Shown: positions 52,498 through 61,742 of the stretch, in pieces
How positions within the stretch are numbered: the first letter of the stretch is position 1
Layout: each line of letters starts with the position of its first letter
From: Candidatus Poribacteria bacterium
Lineage (GTDB): Bacteria > Poribacteria > WGA-4E > WGA-3G
Direction: 5' to 3'
Assembly: GCA_022822085.1 (NCBI GenBank)
Contig: JAJECK010000085.1
Span: forward strand, 1 to 64,000
Length of the DNA stretch: 64,000 bases
Translations under genes and position numbers: made by a program
The notes under the pieces: model-generated
Database searches by the model: none
Told to the model about the DNA's origin: nothing
Seen by the model: only the letters and a program-made list of their open reading frames with translations

Positions 52498-53256
52498 TCA
52501 TGCCAAAAAGGTTTCCACTGCTTGGCAAAACTGCTTGGGTTGATCGAGAAACGAGAAGTGTCCTGCATCTTTGAGAATGACTAATTCAGCGTTAGGAATC
52601 TCATCCTGCATTATTTTACCAAACGAAATAGGTGTGTCTGTATCATTTTCTCCCCATATTAACAAAGTAGATGCCTGAATTTTCGGCAATAATGGACGTA
52701 AGTTTTGGTTCACAGATTTTACCAATGTTGCTCTCATTGGACCGGCTTGTTGATAATCTTTAGATCCTACACGATTAGAAATGCTGTCTGCCAATCTCTT
52801 ACCAGATGAACCACATTTTCGCATCAAACGTCCTACTTTAGCAAAGCTAATTCGAAAATAATATTTTGCAGTTCGAGGTGGAATTATTCCAGCACTATCT
52901 ACTAAGATTAATTTATCCACCATTTTAGGTTGCTCTGCTCCCATTACAATTGAAATTCTTCCACCATAAGAGTGTCCAATCAGATGTGCTTTGTCAATAT
53001 TGAGTAAGTCGAAAAATTTAGTAAGTAATTTTGCATAATCCGATGCATCCCAAGCAACAGGTGGAAGCTCACTCAGTCCAAATCCTGGCAGATCAAGTGC
53101 ATAAATTTGATGTGTTTCCGATAACCTGTCTAAAACATAACGAAACGTATTTGCTTCAGCACCCCAACCATGCAAAACAACAACAGGTATACCAGTACCT
53201 TTGACCTGATATGCAATTTTTAACTTATCAAGTTCTATGAATTTAACTCGCCCCAT
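52498..53256 (-). CDS. Alpha/beta hydrolase
   Basis: 252-aa soluble hydrolase. 'VVVLHGWGAEANTF' oxyanion segment, nucleophile elbow 'GHSYGGR' with Ser96, acid 'LLIWGENDTDTPI', catalytic His in 'LKDAGHFSFLDQP'. It resembles MhpC/BioH-like carboxylesterases. It sits between murE and murF in the dcw cluster, same strand, with a ~200-bp gap before murF, so it may have a role in envelope lipid or peptide trimming or be a recent insertion. The substrate is unknown. Confidence 0.88.
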   Translation of the reverse strand: MGRVKFIELDKLKIAYQVKGTGIPVVVLHGWGAEANTFRYVLDRLSETHQIYALDLPGFGLSELPPVAWDASDYAKLLTKFFDLLNIDKAHLIGHSYGGRISIVMGAEQPKMVDKLILVDSAGIIPPRTAKYYFRISFAKVGRLMRKCGSSGKRLADSISNRVGSKDYQQAGPMRATLVKSVNQNLRPLLPKIQASTLLIWGENDTDTPISFGKIMQDEIPNAELVILKDAGHFSFLDQPKQFCQAVETFLA

Positions 53257-53326
53257 TTCTGCTACCTAAACCAAGATATGTTGCTCCCATTTGAGAGAAT
53301 ACAATTGTGATTACTCTTTCACTATT

Positions 53327-54892
53327 CTATATGGAAGCTTCATGATTGGACTTTGTGGATAATTCTTGTAAAATATCTGATGCAATTTTTCTGTCATCAA
53401 ATGGATATCGTTTTCCATTAATTTCTTGATAATTTTCGTGCCCTTTACCTGCAATTACGACAACATCTCCATGATTTGCTTCAAAAATTGCATGTTTAAT
53501 AGCCTCATGTCTCTCTAAAATACACATATATGCTGCATCATGTGGTAAATTTGACACAATATCAGTGATGATTTCCTTGGGGTTTTCTGTGCGTGGATTA
53601 TCGGATGTAATTACACTCATATCTGCAATTTCTGTGGAAATTTCACCCATTTTTGGACGTTTCCCTCTATCACGATCCCCTCCACAACCAAATACTGATA
53701 TTAATCTACCATCTGTGATTCCGCGTGCTGCTGTCAACACATTTTCTAACCCATCAGGAGTATGTGCATAGTCCACTATAACAGCAAAATCTATGTCACT
53801 GTTTCCATTTGAGTTTACAAGTTCAAAACGCCCAGGAACTACAGTTGTTGCAAGTCCATCCTGAATTGCAGATGAACTACAGTCATAACGTAACCCAACA
53901 CCTATCGCAGCAAGGGCATTGTAAATATTATATGACCCAAGTAAACTGATTGAAACATGTAGTTTTTCAAGTAATGGTTCGGATTTATTCAATTTAGCAT
54001 TGTCTTTGATAGTAGCAGTGAAGGCTAATTTTTTCAGAGAATTCTCTATCTCTTGCGGATATATGTCAGAGCGTTGTTCAAGTCCATAGGTGATTGCTTT
54101 TTTGTCAGGTATATGTTCAACGATGTGTGCTACAGCAGGGGAGTCAGCATTTAATACTGCTACTCCTTCATCACTCAATTGCTCAAATAACATCAATTTA
54201 GCCGTTAAGTAATTTTCCATTGTGCCATGGTAATCCAAATGATCTTGGGTCAGGTTTGTGAAGACAGCAGTGTCAAAAGTAAGTCCGTGCAACCGGTGTT
54301 GTGCCAGTCCTTGCGATGAGGTCTCCATCACGACATGTTCTACACCAGCATCAGCTATCTGTTTTAATATTTTATGGAGTTGAAATGCATCTGGAGTTGT
54401 AAGGAGTGCCGGAATTTCTACTTTTGATTTTTGGTGAGTGCTTGTGCCAGATTTAACAACATCAAACGAATGACCTACTGTTCCTAACACAGCAGATTTG
54501 ATCCCATTCGCTTTGAGAATACCGTAGATTAAATGTGCTGTTGATGTTTTACCATTTGTTCCGGTAATACCAATTAATTTAAGGCGTTTTGCAGGATTGC
54601 CGAACCAATTCGCAGCACATATAGATTGTGCTATTCGTCCATTTGGGGTGATGACAGATGTCACATTCTTGGGAAAGTTATCAATTTCTTTTTCTGAAAT
54701 GACTGCATTTGCACCGTTTTCAATTGCACCATATATAAAAGAATGTCCATCTACATTCAGTCCTTTATAGCAGATAAATGCAAATCCAGGTTTGACCTTT
54801 CGGTGATCGCTGACAACACCAACTATTCCTGGATTTCGGTCACCCGATATTTGAGTGACTTCAATTCCGTTCAGAAGGTTTTGGAGTTTCAT
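53327..54892 (-). CDS. murE: UDP-MurNAc-tripeptide synthetase MurE (meso-DAP type)
   Basis: The start at 54892 follows 'ggagagg' directly; the ORF-track ATG is 4 codons earlier. 521 residues with 'GITGTNGKTSTAHLIYGIL', 'MEGTMENYLTAK'-like region ('DHLDYHGTMENYLTAKLMLF'), and 'TSDNPRTENPKEII'. The DNPR motif is the mark of meso-diaminopimelate-adding MurE, so the peptidoglycan is DAP-type. It overlaps the end of ftsI by ~32 bp. Confidence 0.96.
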   Translation of the reverse strand: MKLQNLLNGIEVTQISGDRNPGIVGVVSDHRKVKPGFAFICYKGLNVDGHSFIYGAIENGANAVISEKEIDNFPKNVTSVITPNGRIAQSICAANWFGNPAKRLKLIGITGTNGKTSTAHLIYGILKANGIKSAVLGTVGHSFDVVKSGTSTHQKSKVEIPALLTTPDAFQLHKILKQIADAGVEHVVMETSSQGLAQHRLHGLTFDTAVFTNLTQDHLDYHGTMENYLTAKLMLFEQLSDEGVAVLNADSPAVAHIVEHIPDKKAITYGLEQRSDIYPQEIENSLKKLAFTATIKDNAKLNKSEPLLEKLHVSISLLGSYNIYNALAAIGVGLRYDCSSSAIQDGLATTVVPGRFELVNSNGNSDIDFAVIVDYAHTPDGLENVLTAARGITDGRLISVFGCGGDRDRGKRPKMGEISTEIADMSVITSDNPRTENPKEIITDIVSNLPHDAAYMCILERHEAIKHAIFEANHGDVVVIAGKGHENYQEINGKRYPFDDRKIASDILQELSTKSNHEASI

Positions 54893-56816
54893 AACCCTCT
54901 CCATTCTTCACCAGTGTATCGTCAGAGATCGGGGTCTGTTTGTTCTGTAAATCTCCCTGTTTTACAGAATTGCCTTCAAATTTCGCTCTATGATTTGATA
55001 CTTGTGTTCCGGTTACATCTGTCCTATTTTTGTCCACAAATTTAGAGTTAGAGTTTCGTATTTTTTGGGGTTTGGAATCAAATAAACCAATTCGCTCAAT
55101 ATATGGAAGGGTGTCCTCAGCAATACGTTTGAATATTGGAGCTACCATTCTGCCACTAAATCTTTCACCACTGGGTTCGTCAAGTGTTACAATAATTGCG
55201 ATTTTCGGATCGTCAGCAGGTAGGAATCCCATAAAAGACATTACCTCTTTACCCGCAGCATATCCTTTTCCTTTTTCAGCTTTCTGTGCAGTTCCAGTTT
55301 TTCCAGCAATACTAACACCTTCAATTTGGGCACGCCTGCCACTTCCCCGTTCAACCACTCCGACAAGAATTTCCGTCATCTGCCTTGCTGTTTCAGTATC
55401 TATAACTCTGCGTATTTCAGTTGGATACATCTTTTTGATAAGGTTTCCTCTTTCATCTCTTATTTCTTTCGTGATATAAGGTTTATGCAATATACCACCA
55501 TTTGCAATAGCTGCTAACGCATTCACCATCTGTAGTGGAGTAACTGATATCCCTTGTCCAAAGGGGACAGAACCCAGAGAATTTATATCCCACTGCCTGA
55601 GCGCATATAGGTTTCCACTTTGTTCATAGGGGAGATCAACACCAGTCTGTTTCCCAAATCCGAAGTTCTCTACATATATTTGGAATAAGTCATCTCTTTC
55701 CCCCAGCAACTCTTTGACTATCTTTATCATCCCTATATTGCTGGACTTGTGAAGTACTTCAGTAAGCGTCAAATAACCATTGCCTGATACATCCTTTATT
55801 ACACGACGCTTTGATATACGATAACGTCCATATTCACAGAACACTGTTGATTCAGGTGTCATTATACCTTCATTCAATACGGCAGATGTCGCGATAATTT
55901 TAAAGATTGATCCCGGTTCAAAGAGATACCATATACCAAGATTTCGTTTCGCTTCTTCATCAGAATTAGTCTGATCATTTACATCGTAGGTTGGATAACT
56001 AGCCATCGCTAAAATCTCTGATGTATCTACTGCAAGGACAATGGCTGTTCCCTTAGCAGCATTCCAATCATCACACCCCCGCTTAAGTTCCTTCTCAGTT
56101 ATATCTTGAATGATTTCATCAATTGTAAGAACAACGTTACTTCCGCCGTTCCCGAGTAAATTTGTGGAAGCTTGTTGATTGAGAGTGACGGTTGTAGCAT
56201 TGCTTCCTCTCCGAGAAATTGGGGTATGGATTCTATCAAGATATATGTTGTATTGATATTCAATACCTTCACCTATACCTTCATCGTTTAGGTAACCAAT
56301 AACCTGAGAGGCAAGTGTCTTTTTTGGATAAACACGGTTTGGTTCAATCTCAATTTTTATGCCTCTATGTCTACTTGTAATGTCTCTGATCGCATCTATC
56401 TTATCATACTCAATTCCTTTCTTGAGCCAAACATATTCAACGTATTGTCCGTTCCTTTTACGTTGGAGGGATGCGATTAATTCGGATGGTGTGGCATCTA
56501 ACAGCGGAGCTAACTCGTTTGCTACATCAACAGCGTTAGATTTACGGTTGAAGGTTTTTGGATCGGCAGATACAGATATTAGGTCTTGGCTAATACTTAA
56601 AAGATTACCGTGTCTGTCCTGTATTTTTCCCCGTTTTACATCGTCGATTCCGCCTGAACGCCAATCTCTTCTGGATGCTAATACTGAATCAGTATCTGGT
56701 AATTGAATTGTAAATAGTTTACCAATTAACACTAAAAAGCCAATTTGTAGAACTATTAGTACAAAAACGAGTCGTCTGATTGAGAGAAACGTGTTATTTT
56801 TCATTGCTGATTGCAT
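54861..56816 (-). CDS. ftsI: Penicillin-binding protein 3 / FtsI
   Basis: 651-aa class B transpeptidase. One TM (~14-36), dimerisation domain, then the catalytic motifs S303-x-x-K306 ('EPGSIFKI'), S-S-N (~358-360) and KTG ('SIAGKTGTAQKAEKG'). The C-terminus has a ~70-residue polar tail ('DSKPQKIRNSNSKFVDKNR...') without PASTA repeats. It cross-links septal murein with FtsW. It overlaps murE. Confidence 0.95.
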   Translation of the reverse strand: MQSAMKNNTFLSIRRLVFVLIVLQIGFLVLIGKLFTIQLPDTDSVLASRRDWRSGGIDDVKRGKIQDRHGNLLSISQDLISVSADPKTFNRKSNAVDVANELAPLLDATPSELIASLQRKRNGQYVEYVWLKKGIEYDKIDAIRDITSRHRGIKIEIEPNRVYPKKTLASQVIGYLNDEGIGEGIEYQYNIYLDRIHTPISRRGSNATTVTLNQQASTNLLGNGGSNVVLTIDEIIQDITEKELKRGCDDWNAAKGTAIVLAVDTSEILAMASYPTYDVNDQTNSDEEAKRNLGIWYLFEPGSIFKIIATSAVLNEGIMTPESTVFCEYGRYRISKRRVIKDVSGNGYLTLTEVLHKSSNIGMIKIVKELLGERDDLFQIYVENFGFGKQTGVDLPYEQSGNLYALRQWDINSLGSVPFGQGISVTPLQMVNALAAIANGGILHKPYITKEIRDERGNLIKKMYPTEIRRVIDTETARQMTEILVGVVERGSGRRAQIEGVSIAGKTGTAQKAEKGKGYAAGKEVMSFMGFLPADDPKIAIIVTLDEPSGERFSGRMVAPIFKRIAEDTLPYIERIGLFDSKPQKIRNSNSKFVDKNRTDVTGTQVSNHRAKFEGNSVKQGDLQNKQTPISDDTLVKNGEGYETPKPSERN

Positions 56817-56843
56817 CTTTCAATTTACACTAAAAACCGGTCA

Positions 56844-57158
56844 CTATCTATCTTGAAGATCTATAGGATCAATTGTGTGTTCAACTAAACCCAATTCCTT
56901 GTTGATTAAGCGGACTCTATCAACATCTGTTAATGCATTTTCCTGTAACAAAAGATTTAGGATTTCATCCTGTATTTTCTGTCGTTGCTTATCAAAATTT
57001 GGTTTACTACTGAAATATACACCTTTTGCGTACGATGAAAACCAAGCACTGGCACCAAATACACAAAGTGATAATGCAAACGCAATGTAGACGAAAAACA
57101 TCCCAACTTTAGTTTCAGGTTTTGGTTTTTTCTTAAAAAGAATATCATAAGTTTTCAT
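56844..57158 (-). CDS. ftsL: Cell division protein FtsL-like
   Basis: About 104 residues from the ATG at 57158 ('MKTYDILFKKKPKPETKVG'). One TM ('MFFVYIAFALSLCVFGASAW') is followed by a helical, possibly coiled-coil periplasmic part ('DKQRQKIQDEILNLLLQENALTDVDRVRLINKEL') and a short end '..IDPIDLQDR'. Identity is too low for a motif call; position between rsmH and ftsI, size and topology support FtsL, which works with FtsQ and FtsB. Confidence 0.78.
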   Translation of the reverse strand: MKTYDILFKKKPKPETKVGMFFVYIAFALSLCVFGASAWFSSYAKGVYFSSKPNFDKQRQKIQDEILNLLLQENALTDVDRVRLINKELGLVEHTIDPIDLQDR

Positions 57159-57230
57159 ATTTTGCATCTTATAAATTTATACGTTAGTTTTTATGTTTTG
57201 ATACACATTTAAGTATCCAAATATATAATG

Positions 57231-58199
57231 TTATACTCTTGTTGCCACTCGTAATTTGGCACTACGTGCTCTCGGATTTGCGTCAATTTCATCTTGAGAT
57301 GGAATCACTGGTTTGCTGGTAACTACATCTAACAACTTTTCATGCTTGCATATACAAACTGGTGTCTTTGGGGGGCAGATACAAGTTTTTGCCCATTGTC
57401 GGAAATGTTGTTTAACAATACGATCTTCAAGTGAATGAAAACTGATAACACAAAGATGTCCTCCAGATTTTAATACTGAGATAGCTGCGTCCAAACCTTG
57501 TGACAGATTTTGAAGTTCACTATTAACCTCGATCCGCAATGCTTGAAAAACTCTGGTAGCAGGATGAATCCTGTTATCTCTACTTTGTTTTTTTTTTGAA
57601 TCCTTTGTATATTTAACCTTGTAGGAATAGACTCTTTCAACGATTTCTGCCAATTGTGTTGTTGTGCCTATTGTGGTATTTTTCCTTACATCAACAATCT
57701 GTTGCGCTATCTGTTTCGCATAACGTTCTTCACCGTATTCTTTGAATATTTGAATTAGTTTTTCAGATGTACTTTGGTTTACAATCTGAGATGCGGATGT
57801 TGACAGTCGCATATCCATCCGCATATCTAAAGACCCCATATTTTGAAAACTGAAACCTCTTTCTGGTGTGTCCAACTGCAATGAGGATACACCGAGATCA
57901 AGTAACACACCATCAACTTTGCTGATACCGCAAGTATTCAATAACCTTTGTAGTTCAGCGAAATTACCATGTATCAGTCTTAGTCTATTCTTGAATGAAT
58001 GTAATCTATTCTTTGCAACTTCCAGAGCCTCCGCATCCATATCTATACCAATCAACCTTCCTGATGGATGTGACTTCTTTAATATGCAGATACTATGTCC
58101 ACCTAACCCTATAGTTCCATCTACATAGAGACCGTTTGGATTTGGTTGAAGAAAAATAAGGATTTCGTTTCGTAAGACTGGTATGTGTGTTTCTGACAT
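57231..58199 (-). CDS. rsmH: 16S rRNA m4C1402 methyltransferase RsmH
   Basis: 322-aa SAM methyltransferase. 'HIPVLRNEILIFL', 'YVDGTIGLGGHSICIL', 'LLDLGVSSLQLDTPERGFSF', 'ATRVFQALRIEVNSEL' and 'VISFHSLEDRIVKQHF' are diagnostic. It methylates N4 of C1402 in 16S rRNA. It is the first gene of the dcw cluster; mraZ, normally upstream, is absent. Ribosome site 'gaggga' and an extended -10 promoter lie just upstream. Confidence 0.97.
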   Translation of the reverse strand: MSETHIPVLRNEILIFLQPNPNGLYVDGTIGLGGHSICILKKSHPSGRLIGIDMDAEALEVAKNRLHSFKNRLRLIHGNFAELQRLLNTCGISKVDGVLLDLGVSSLQLDTPERGFSFQNMGSLDMRMDMRLSTSASQIVNQSTSEKLIQIFKEYGEERYAKQIAQQIVDVRKNTTIGTTTQLAEIVERVYSYKVKYTKDSKKKQSRDNRIHPATRVFQALRIEVNSELQNLSQGLDAAISVLKSGGHLCVISFHSLEDRIVKQHFRQWAKTCICPPKTPVCICKHEKLLDVVTSKPVIPSQDEIDANPRARSAKLRVATRV

Positions 58200-58225
58200 A
58201 AGCTCCCTCTTAACCTTATCATACC

Positions 58226-58234
58226 ATTATAGCA
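58226..58234 (-). promoter_or_regulatory. Extended -10 promoter of the dcw cluster
   Basis: Minus-strand TGCTATAAT ends 27 bp before the rsmH ATG, giving a very short leader. The -35 region is weak. Confidence 0.5.
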
Positions 58235-58366
58235 AGATTCATGCCAAAAAATGTAAGTTTTTTGTATAGATTGAATAGAGATATACGAATCTATTATATG
58301 TTTTAATTAGTCAAATTACAACATCTATGTGTATTTTTTACCTCACATTGTTACCTGAAATATACC
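58235..58366. other. Divergent rsmH/nadD intergenic region
   Basis: Part of the ~316-bp divergent gap. It is AT-rich and no gene, repeat or mraZ remnant is recognised. Confidence 0.45.
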
Positions 58367-58395
58367 TTGAATTCAATTCAAGAGATTGCTATACT
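58367..58395 (+). promoter_or_regulatory. Sigma70-like promoter for nadD
   Basis: TTGAAT, a 17-bp spacer ending in TGC, and TATACT (58390-58395), about 120 bp before the nadD start. Confidence 0.65.
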
Positions 58396-58515
58396 TAAAA
58401 AACGAATGCAGCAATTATAATGTATGTAATGTTCTATCATTCACTAATGATGTTCAGTCAACCGCAGTAACGTACAAGTTCAATTTTATTGGAAAGTACC
58501 CAAATTAGAAATCTG

Positions 58516-59097
58516 ATGAAAATCGCAATCATGGGTGGCACATTTAACCCGATCCATTACGGACATTTGATAAGTGCTGAGCAGGTACGTGTTGGCTTAG
58601 GTTATAATAAAATATTATTTGTCCCATCGGCACGACCACCACACAAATCTCTACCTGACATGGTTTCTGCTGAACATCGTTATCAAATGGTTATGTTAGC
58701 AACTGCAGACAATTCTTATTTTGAAGTATCTCGTATAGAATTGGAGCGTGAGGGCCCTTCATACACAATCCAGACAATCAAGACGTTGAGAAAAATGTAC
58801 GGTCCATCAACTAATCTTGCCTGGATTATTGGGGCAGATTCATTAATTGAGTATAAAATATGGAAAGATTTTGATGGAGTACTGGAGCAATGCACTATGA
58901 TTGCAACTACACGTCCGAATTACGATTTGCAACGAGTTCCTTTAGAAATTCGTAACCGGGTTAAAACCTATAAAATTACAGGTATAGATATATCCGCAAC
59001 TGAAATTCGTAGACGGATACAGAGCAATGTTTCTATTCGATATCTTGTTCCGGATTCTGTGGATTCATATATCAACGAACATAAGTTATACACATGA
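58516..59097 (+). CDS. nadD: Nicotinate-nucleotide adenylyltransferase NadD
   Basis: The start at 58516 ('MKIAIMGGTFNPIHYGHL') is preferred over 58489. 193-aa Rossmann nucleotidyltransferase: 'GGTFNPIHYGHL' (GxFxPxHxGH), 'FVPSARPPHK' and C-terminal 'ISATEIRRRI'. It makes deamido-NAD+ from nicotinate mononucleotide and ATP. It is the first of a housekeeping run nadD-yacG-yqeK-rsfS, a common bacterial grouping. Confidence 0.96.
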   Translation: MKIAIMGGTFNPIHYGHLISAEQVRVGLGYNKILFVPSARPPHKSLPDMVSAEHRYQMVMLATADNSYFEVSRIELEREGPSYTIQTIKTLRKMYGPSTNLAWIIGADSLIEYKIWKDFDGVLEQCTMIATTRPNYDLQRVPLEIRNRVKTYKITGIDISATEIRRRIQSNVSIRYLVPDSVDSYINEHKLYT

Positions 59098-59118
59098 GAG
59101 AATAAATTTGGGGCAGAG

Positions 59119-59376
59119 ATGAAACTGAAATGTAGTATATGCGAATCAGATTATGAATTTGAATATAATAAAGAGAAACCATTACCAACTCATTTTCCTT
59201 TTTGTAGTAAGCGGTGTAAAACAATTGATTTAGCAAAATGGCTTAATGAGGAGTACCGTATTAGTACACCTCTAATAGAAAATGATCAACTTACTGATTT
59301 TGAGCAAATGATCATTGAGGACTTTGATGAAGAAACACTTTCCAGAATGCTTGATAAGGAAATTAATAAAGTATAA
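59119..59376 (+). CDS. yacG: YacG-like zinc-binding protein (DNA gyrase inhibitor family)
   Basis: 85 residues with four Cys in YacG spacing: C5, C8, C29, C33 ('KCSICESDYEF' and 'FPFCSKRCKTIDLAKWLNEEYRI'). The 'DLAKWLNE.Y.I' segment is the family hallmark. In E. coli YacG binds zinc and inhibits gyrase. The C-terminal half is acidic and longer than in E. coli (65 aa). Confidence 0.88.
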   Translation: MKLKCSICESDYEFEYNKEKPLPTHFPFCSKRCKTIDLAKWLNEEYRISTPLIENDQLTDFEQMIIEDFDEETLSRMLDKEINKV

Positions 59377-59464
59377 TTTTGTGCAATCGCCATCTATCTA
59401 AGTTTATATAGTTTGTTCAATGAAAAACGGTTTTAAATATCAGTAAATATAAGAATAAAGCAAT

Positions 59465-60112
59465 ATGTTGACAAGTAAAACACTTGCAGTAAACGAAATT
59501 ATTGACACATCGTTTTCAAAATCAGATGAACTGAGGAATCATCCGAAGTCAATTGAAATATTACATTATCTGACCAATAAACTTGATCCTGAACGGCTTC
59601 AGCATGTCATATCAGTTCAGGAGACTGCAGTTGCATTAGCACGATACCATAATGCAGATGTTTGGAAAGTTAATTTGTCGGCACTGTTACATGACATTGC
59701 AAAATGGATGAGTAATGAACAGCTCTATAGTGCAGTATCACGATTTGAAATAGAACTTGATCCTATTGAAAAGATCATGCCAGCATTATTACATGCGATT
59801 GTAGGTGTAAAATTATCTATTGAATTGTTTAAAGTAACTGACTTAGAAATCCTTGAAGCTATCCGATGTCATACAACTGGCAATACATCAATGGGACTAA
59901 CAGCAAAATTGATATATGTCGCTGATTTTTCAGAACCGAATCGTGAATATAAAGAGTCCGAGCAAGTCAGGAAATTAGCCGAGATTGACTTAAATCAAGC
60001 AGTTCATACCGTAGCGCGACATAAGATTGAATTTTTACTGCAAAAAGGTGGGTTAATTCATCCAAATACAATACATACTTACAATAGTACTTTTCCGAAT
60101 AAGAGTAAGTAG
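59465..60112 (+). CDS. yqeK: YqeK-like HD-domain hydrolase
   Basis: 215-aa HD-domain protein: 'RLQHVISVQETAVALARYHN' (first His), 'ALLHDIAKWMSNEQL' (HD pair), 'LLHAIVGVKLSIELF' and 'AIRCHTTGNTSMGLTAKLIYVADFSEPNR', the YqeK pattern. Homologs are symmetrical Ap4A hydrolases. The nadD-yqeK-rsfS neighbourhood matches many bacteria. Confidence 0.92.
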   Translation: MLTSKTLAVNEIIDTSFSKSDELRNHPKSIEILHYLTNKLDPERLQHVISVQETAVALARYHNADVWKVNLSALLHDIAKWMSNEQLYSAVSRFEIELDPIEKIMPALLHAIVGVKLSIELFKVTDLEILEAIRCHTTGNTSMGLTAKLIYVADFSEPNREYKESEQVRKLAEIDLNQAVHTVARHKIEFLLQKGGLIHPNTIHTYNSTFPNKSK

Positions 60113-60254
60113 TTAAAATTAAACAAAGAATTTACCTCGCAAGACATTATCAAAAAAATTATGTTCGGAAATTATACCTACATTTACAACTTGTGCCAGT
60201 TAACTATGTGTTTGTATTGTATTCACATAAAATGGATTTAACATATAAACATAT

Positions 60255-60281
60255 CGTCCGGACGGGACTAAAGAACGGACA
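60255..60281. repeat. CGTCCGGACGGGACTAAAGA repeat, copy 2
   Basis: 'CGTCCGGACGGGACTAAAGAACGGACA' in the 312-bp gap between yqeK and rsfS; nearly identical to 15744-15771. Nothing else is recognised in that gap. Confidence 0.65.
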
Positions 60282-60424
60282 ATCCAATGAGGAGTATTTA
60301 CAAAACAAATCGTTAATGTTGAATAATGTTTAACATATAGTTATTTAGCACAACTCGTTACATTTAGTTGATAATACTCATACCCAACCTTTTTAATACT
60401 ACCTTATTTCAGGAGACAAATCTC

Positions 60425-60874
60425 ATGTCAACAAATAATACATTAGAAATAGTTAAAGCTACCGCATCAGTTGCTATAAGTCGACGGGCGCAGAATCCTG
60501 TGATCCTTGATCTTCGCGAATTGGATTGCTTCACAGATTACTTCGCCATTTTCAGTGGTATTTCAGATGTACAAGTTGAAGGTATTACTGATGCGATCTT
60601 AGAAGAACTTGAAGAGAAATGGAATCAGAAACCTTGGCACCGTGAAGGCGCACAGAAAGCAGATTGGATATTATTAGATTATGTGGATTTTGTCGTACAC
60701 ATTTTCTTAGATGAGAGACGTTCTTATTACAGTTTGGAAAGACTATGGGGAGAGGCTCCGCATGTTGAGTTACCCGAGATAGAAGGTATGCCTATATTGG
60801 ATGAACATGAAGAGTATGATGAGGATGAAATGGTGTTGGGACTGATTACAGCAGATGGTGAAGGACAATCATGA
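60425..60874 (+). CDS. rsfS: Ribosome silencing factor RsfS
   Basis: The ATG at 60425 follows 'ttcaggaga'. 149-aa DUF143 protein: 'VILDLRELDCFTDYFAIFSG', 'SDVQVEGITDAILEELEEK', 'HREGAQKADWILLDYVDFVVHIF' and 'ERRSYYSLERLWGEAP' match RsfS (YbeB). It binds uL14 and blocks subunit joining in starved cells. An acidic ~35-residue tail is extra. Confidence 0.95.
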   Translation: MSTNNTLEIVKATASVAISRRAQNPVILDLRELDCFTDYFAIFSGISDVQVEGITDAILEELEEKWNQKPWHREGAQKADWILLDYVDFVVHIFLDERRSYYSLERLWGEAPHVELPEIEGMPILDEHEEYDEDEMVLGLITADGEGQS

Positions 60875-60922
60875 ATTGAATGTGACAACTATTGGATTGC
60901 ATTTGCCCGTGGATATACATTT

Positions 60923-61657
60923 TTAATCAATATTACTTAGGAGAACTGTAACGTTGTCCGTGCCGCCATAAGCAAGTGCTCGACTGATTAAATTTTCACT
61001 TGCTGCCTCAAGTGTGGGTGCCGAAGAAATTATATTACGAGTCTCTGTATCGTCTGTAATTAGGTCATGTAACCCATCAGTACAAGCAAGGATAATATCA
61101 CCTGGGGCAAGTGGATATATGTCAGAAGCTATTGATACATTTTCTGATAAGCCAATAGCTTGGGTAATTATATTCCTTTTGGCGTGCACACGACCTTCTT
61201 CAGGAGTAATCTCACCCTTTTCTATCATCTTTTGGACTAATGAATCGTCTGTGGTGATTTGTGTCAGGATGTCATTGTGTAGAACATATAGACGACTATC
61301 ACCTACATGGACATAAGCCAAGTAGCTTGGTGTAACAAAACCAGCAGTAAGAGTTGTTCCCATTCTTTGGTATTGAATAGATTCTTGTCCCATATTATAG
61401 ACACGACTATTAGCCTCAATTGCGAGTTTTTCTAATACAGTGAGCCTGTTGATTGGTGCCAGATCACTTGCAGGATTAGGTGTTTCAGATACCCATTCTT
61501 CAAAAATTTGAAGAGCAATTCGGCTTGCAATATCGCCGCGAGCATGACCACTCATGCCGTCAGCTATCGCAAATAACCGATTTTTTTCGTCAAAATAGTA
61601 TGAGTCCTCGTTTCTCTCTCTAAGAGAACCGATATCTGTTTTTGCAATGAAGTTCAT
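60923..61657 (-). CDS. PP2C-type Ser/Thr protein phosphatase
   Basis: 244-aa Stp1/PrpC-type phosphatase. Metal residues in 'LRERNEDSYYF' and 'FAIADGMSGHARGDIAS' (DGMGGH variant), 'VHVGDSRLYVLHN', 'ILACTDGLHDLI' and 'GGTDNVTVLL'. It dephosphorylates Ser/Thr in the cytoplasm, usually opposing a Hanks-type kinase; none is in the window. No membrane segment. Convergent with rsfS. Confidence 0.93.
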   Translation of the reverse strand: MNFIAKTDIGSLRERNEDSYYFDEKNRLFAIADGMSGHARGDIASRIALQIFEEWVSETPNPASDLAPINRLTVLEKLAIEANSRVYNMGQESIQYQRMGTTLTAGFVTPSYLAYVHVGDSRLYVLHNDILTQITTDDSLVQKMIEKGEITPEEGRVHAKRNIITQAIGLSENVSIASDIYPLAPGDIILACTDGLHDLITDDTETRNIISSAPTLEAASENLISRALAYGGTDNVTVLLSNID

Positions 61658-61742
61658 AGTATTACTGCCCTTCCTACAATGTTAACACATATAACGATAA
61701 CTATGATAAATTGTTTCATTATGCCACAGCTGGTGACCTACT

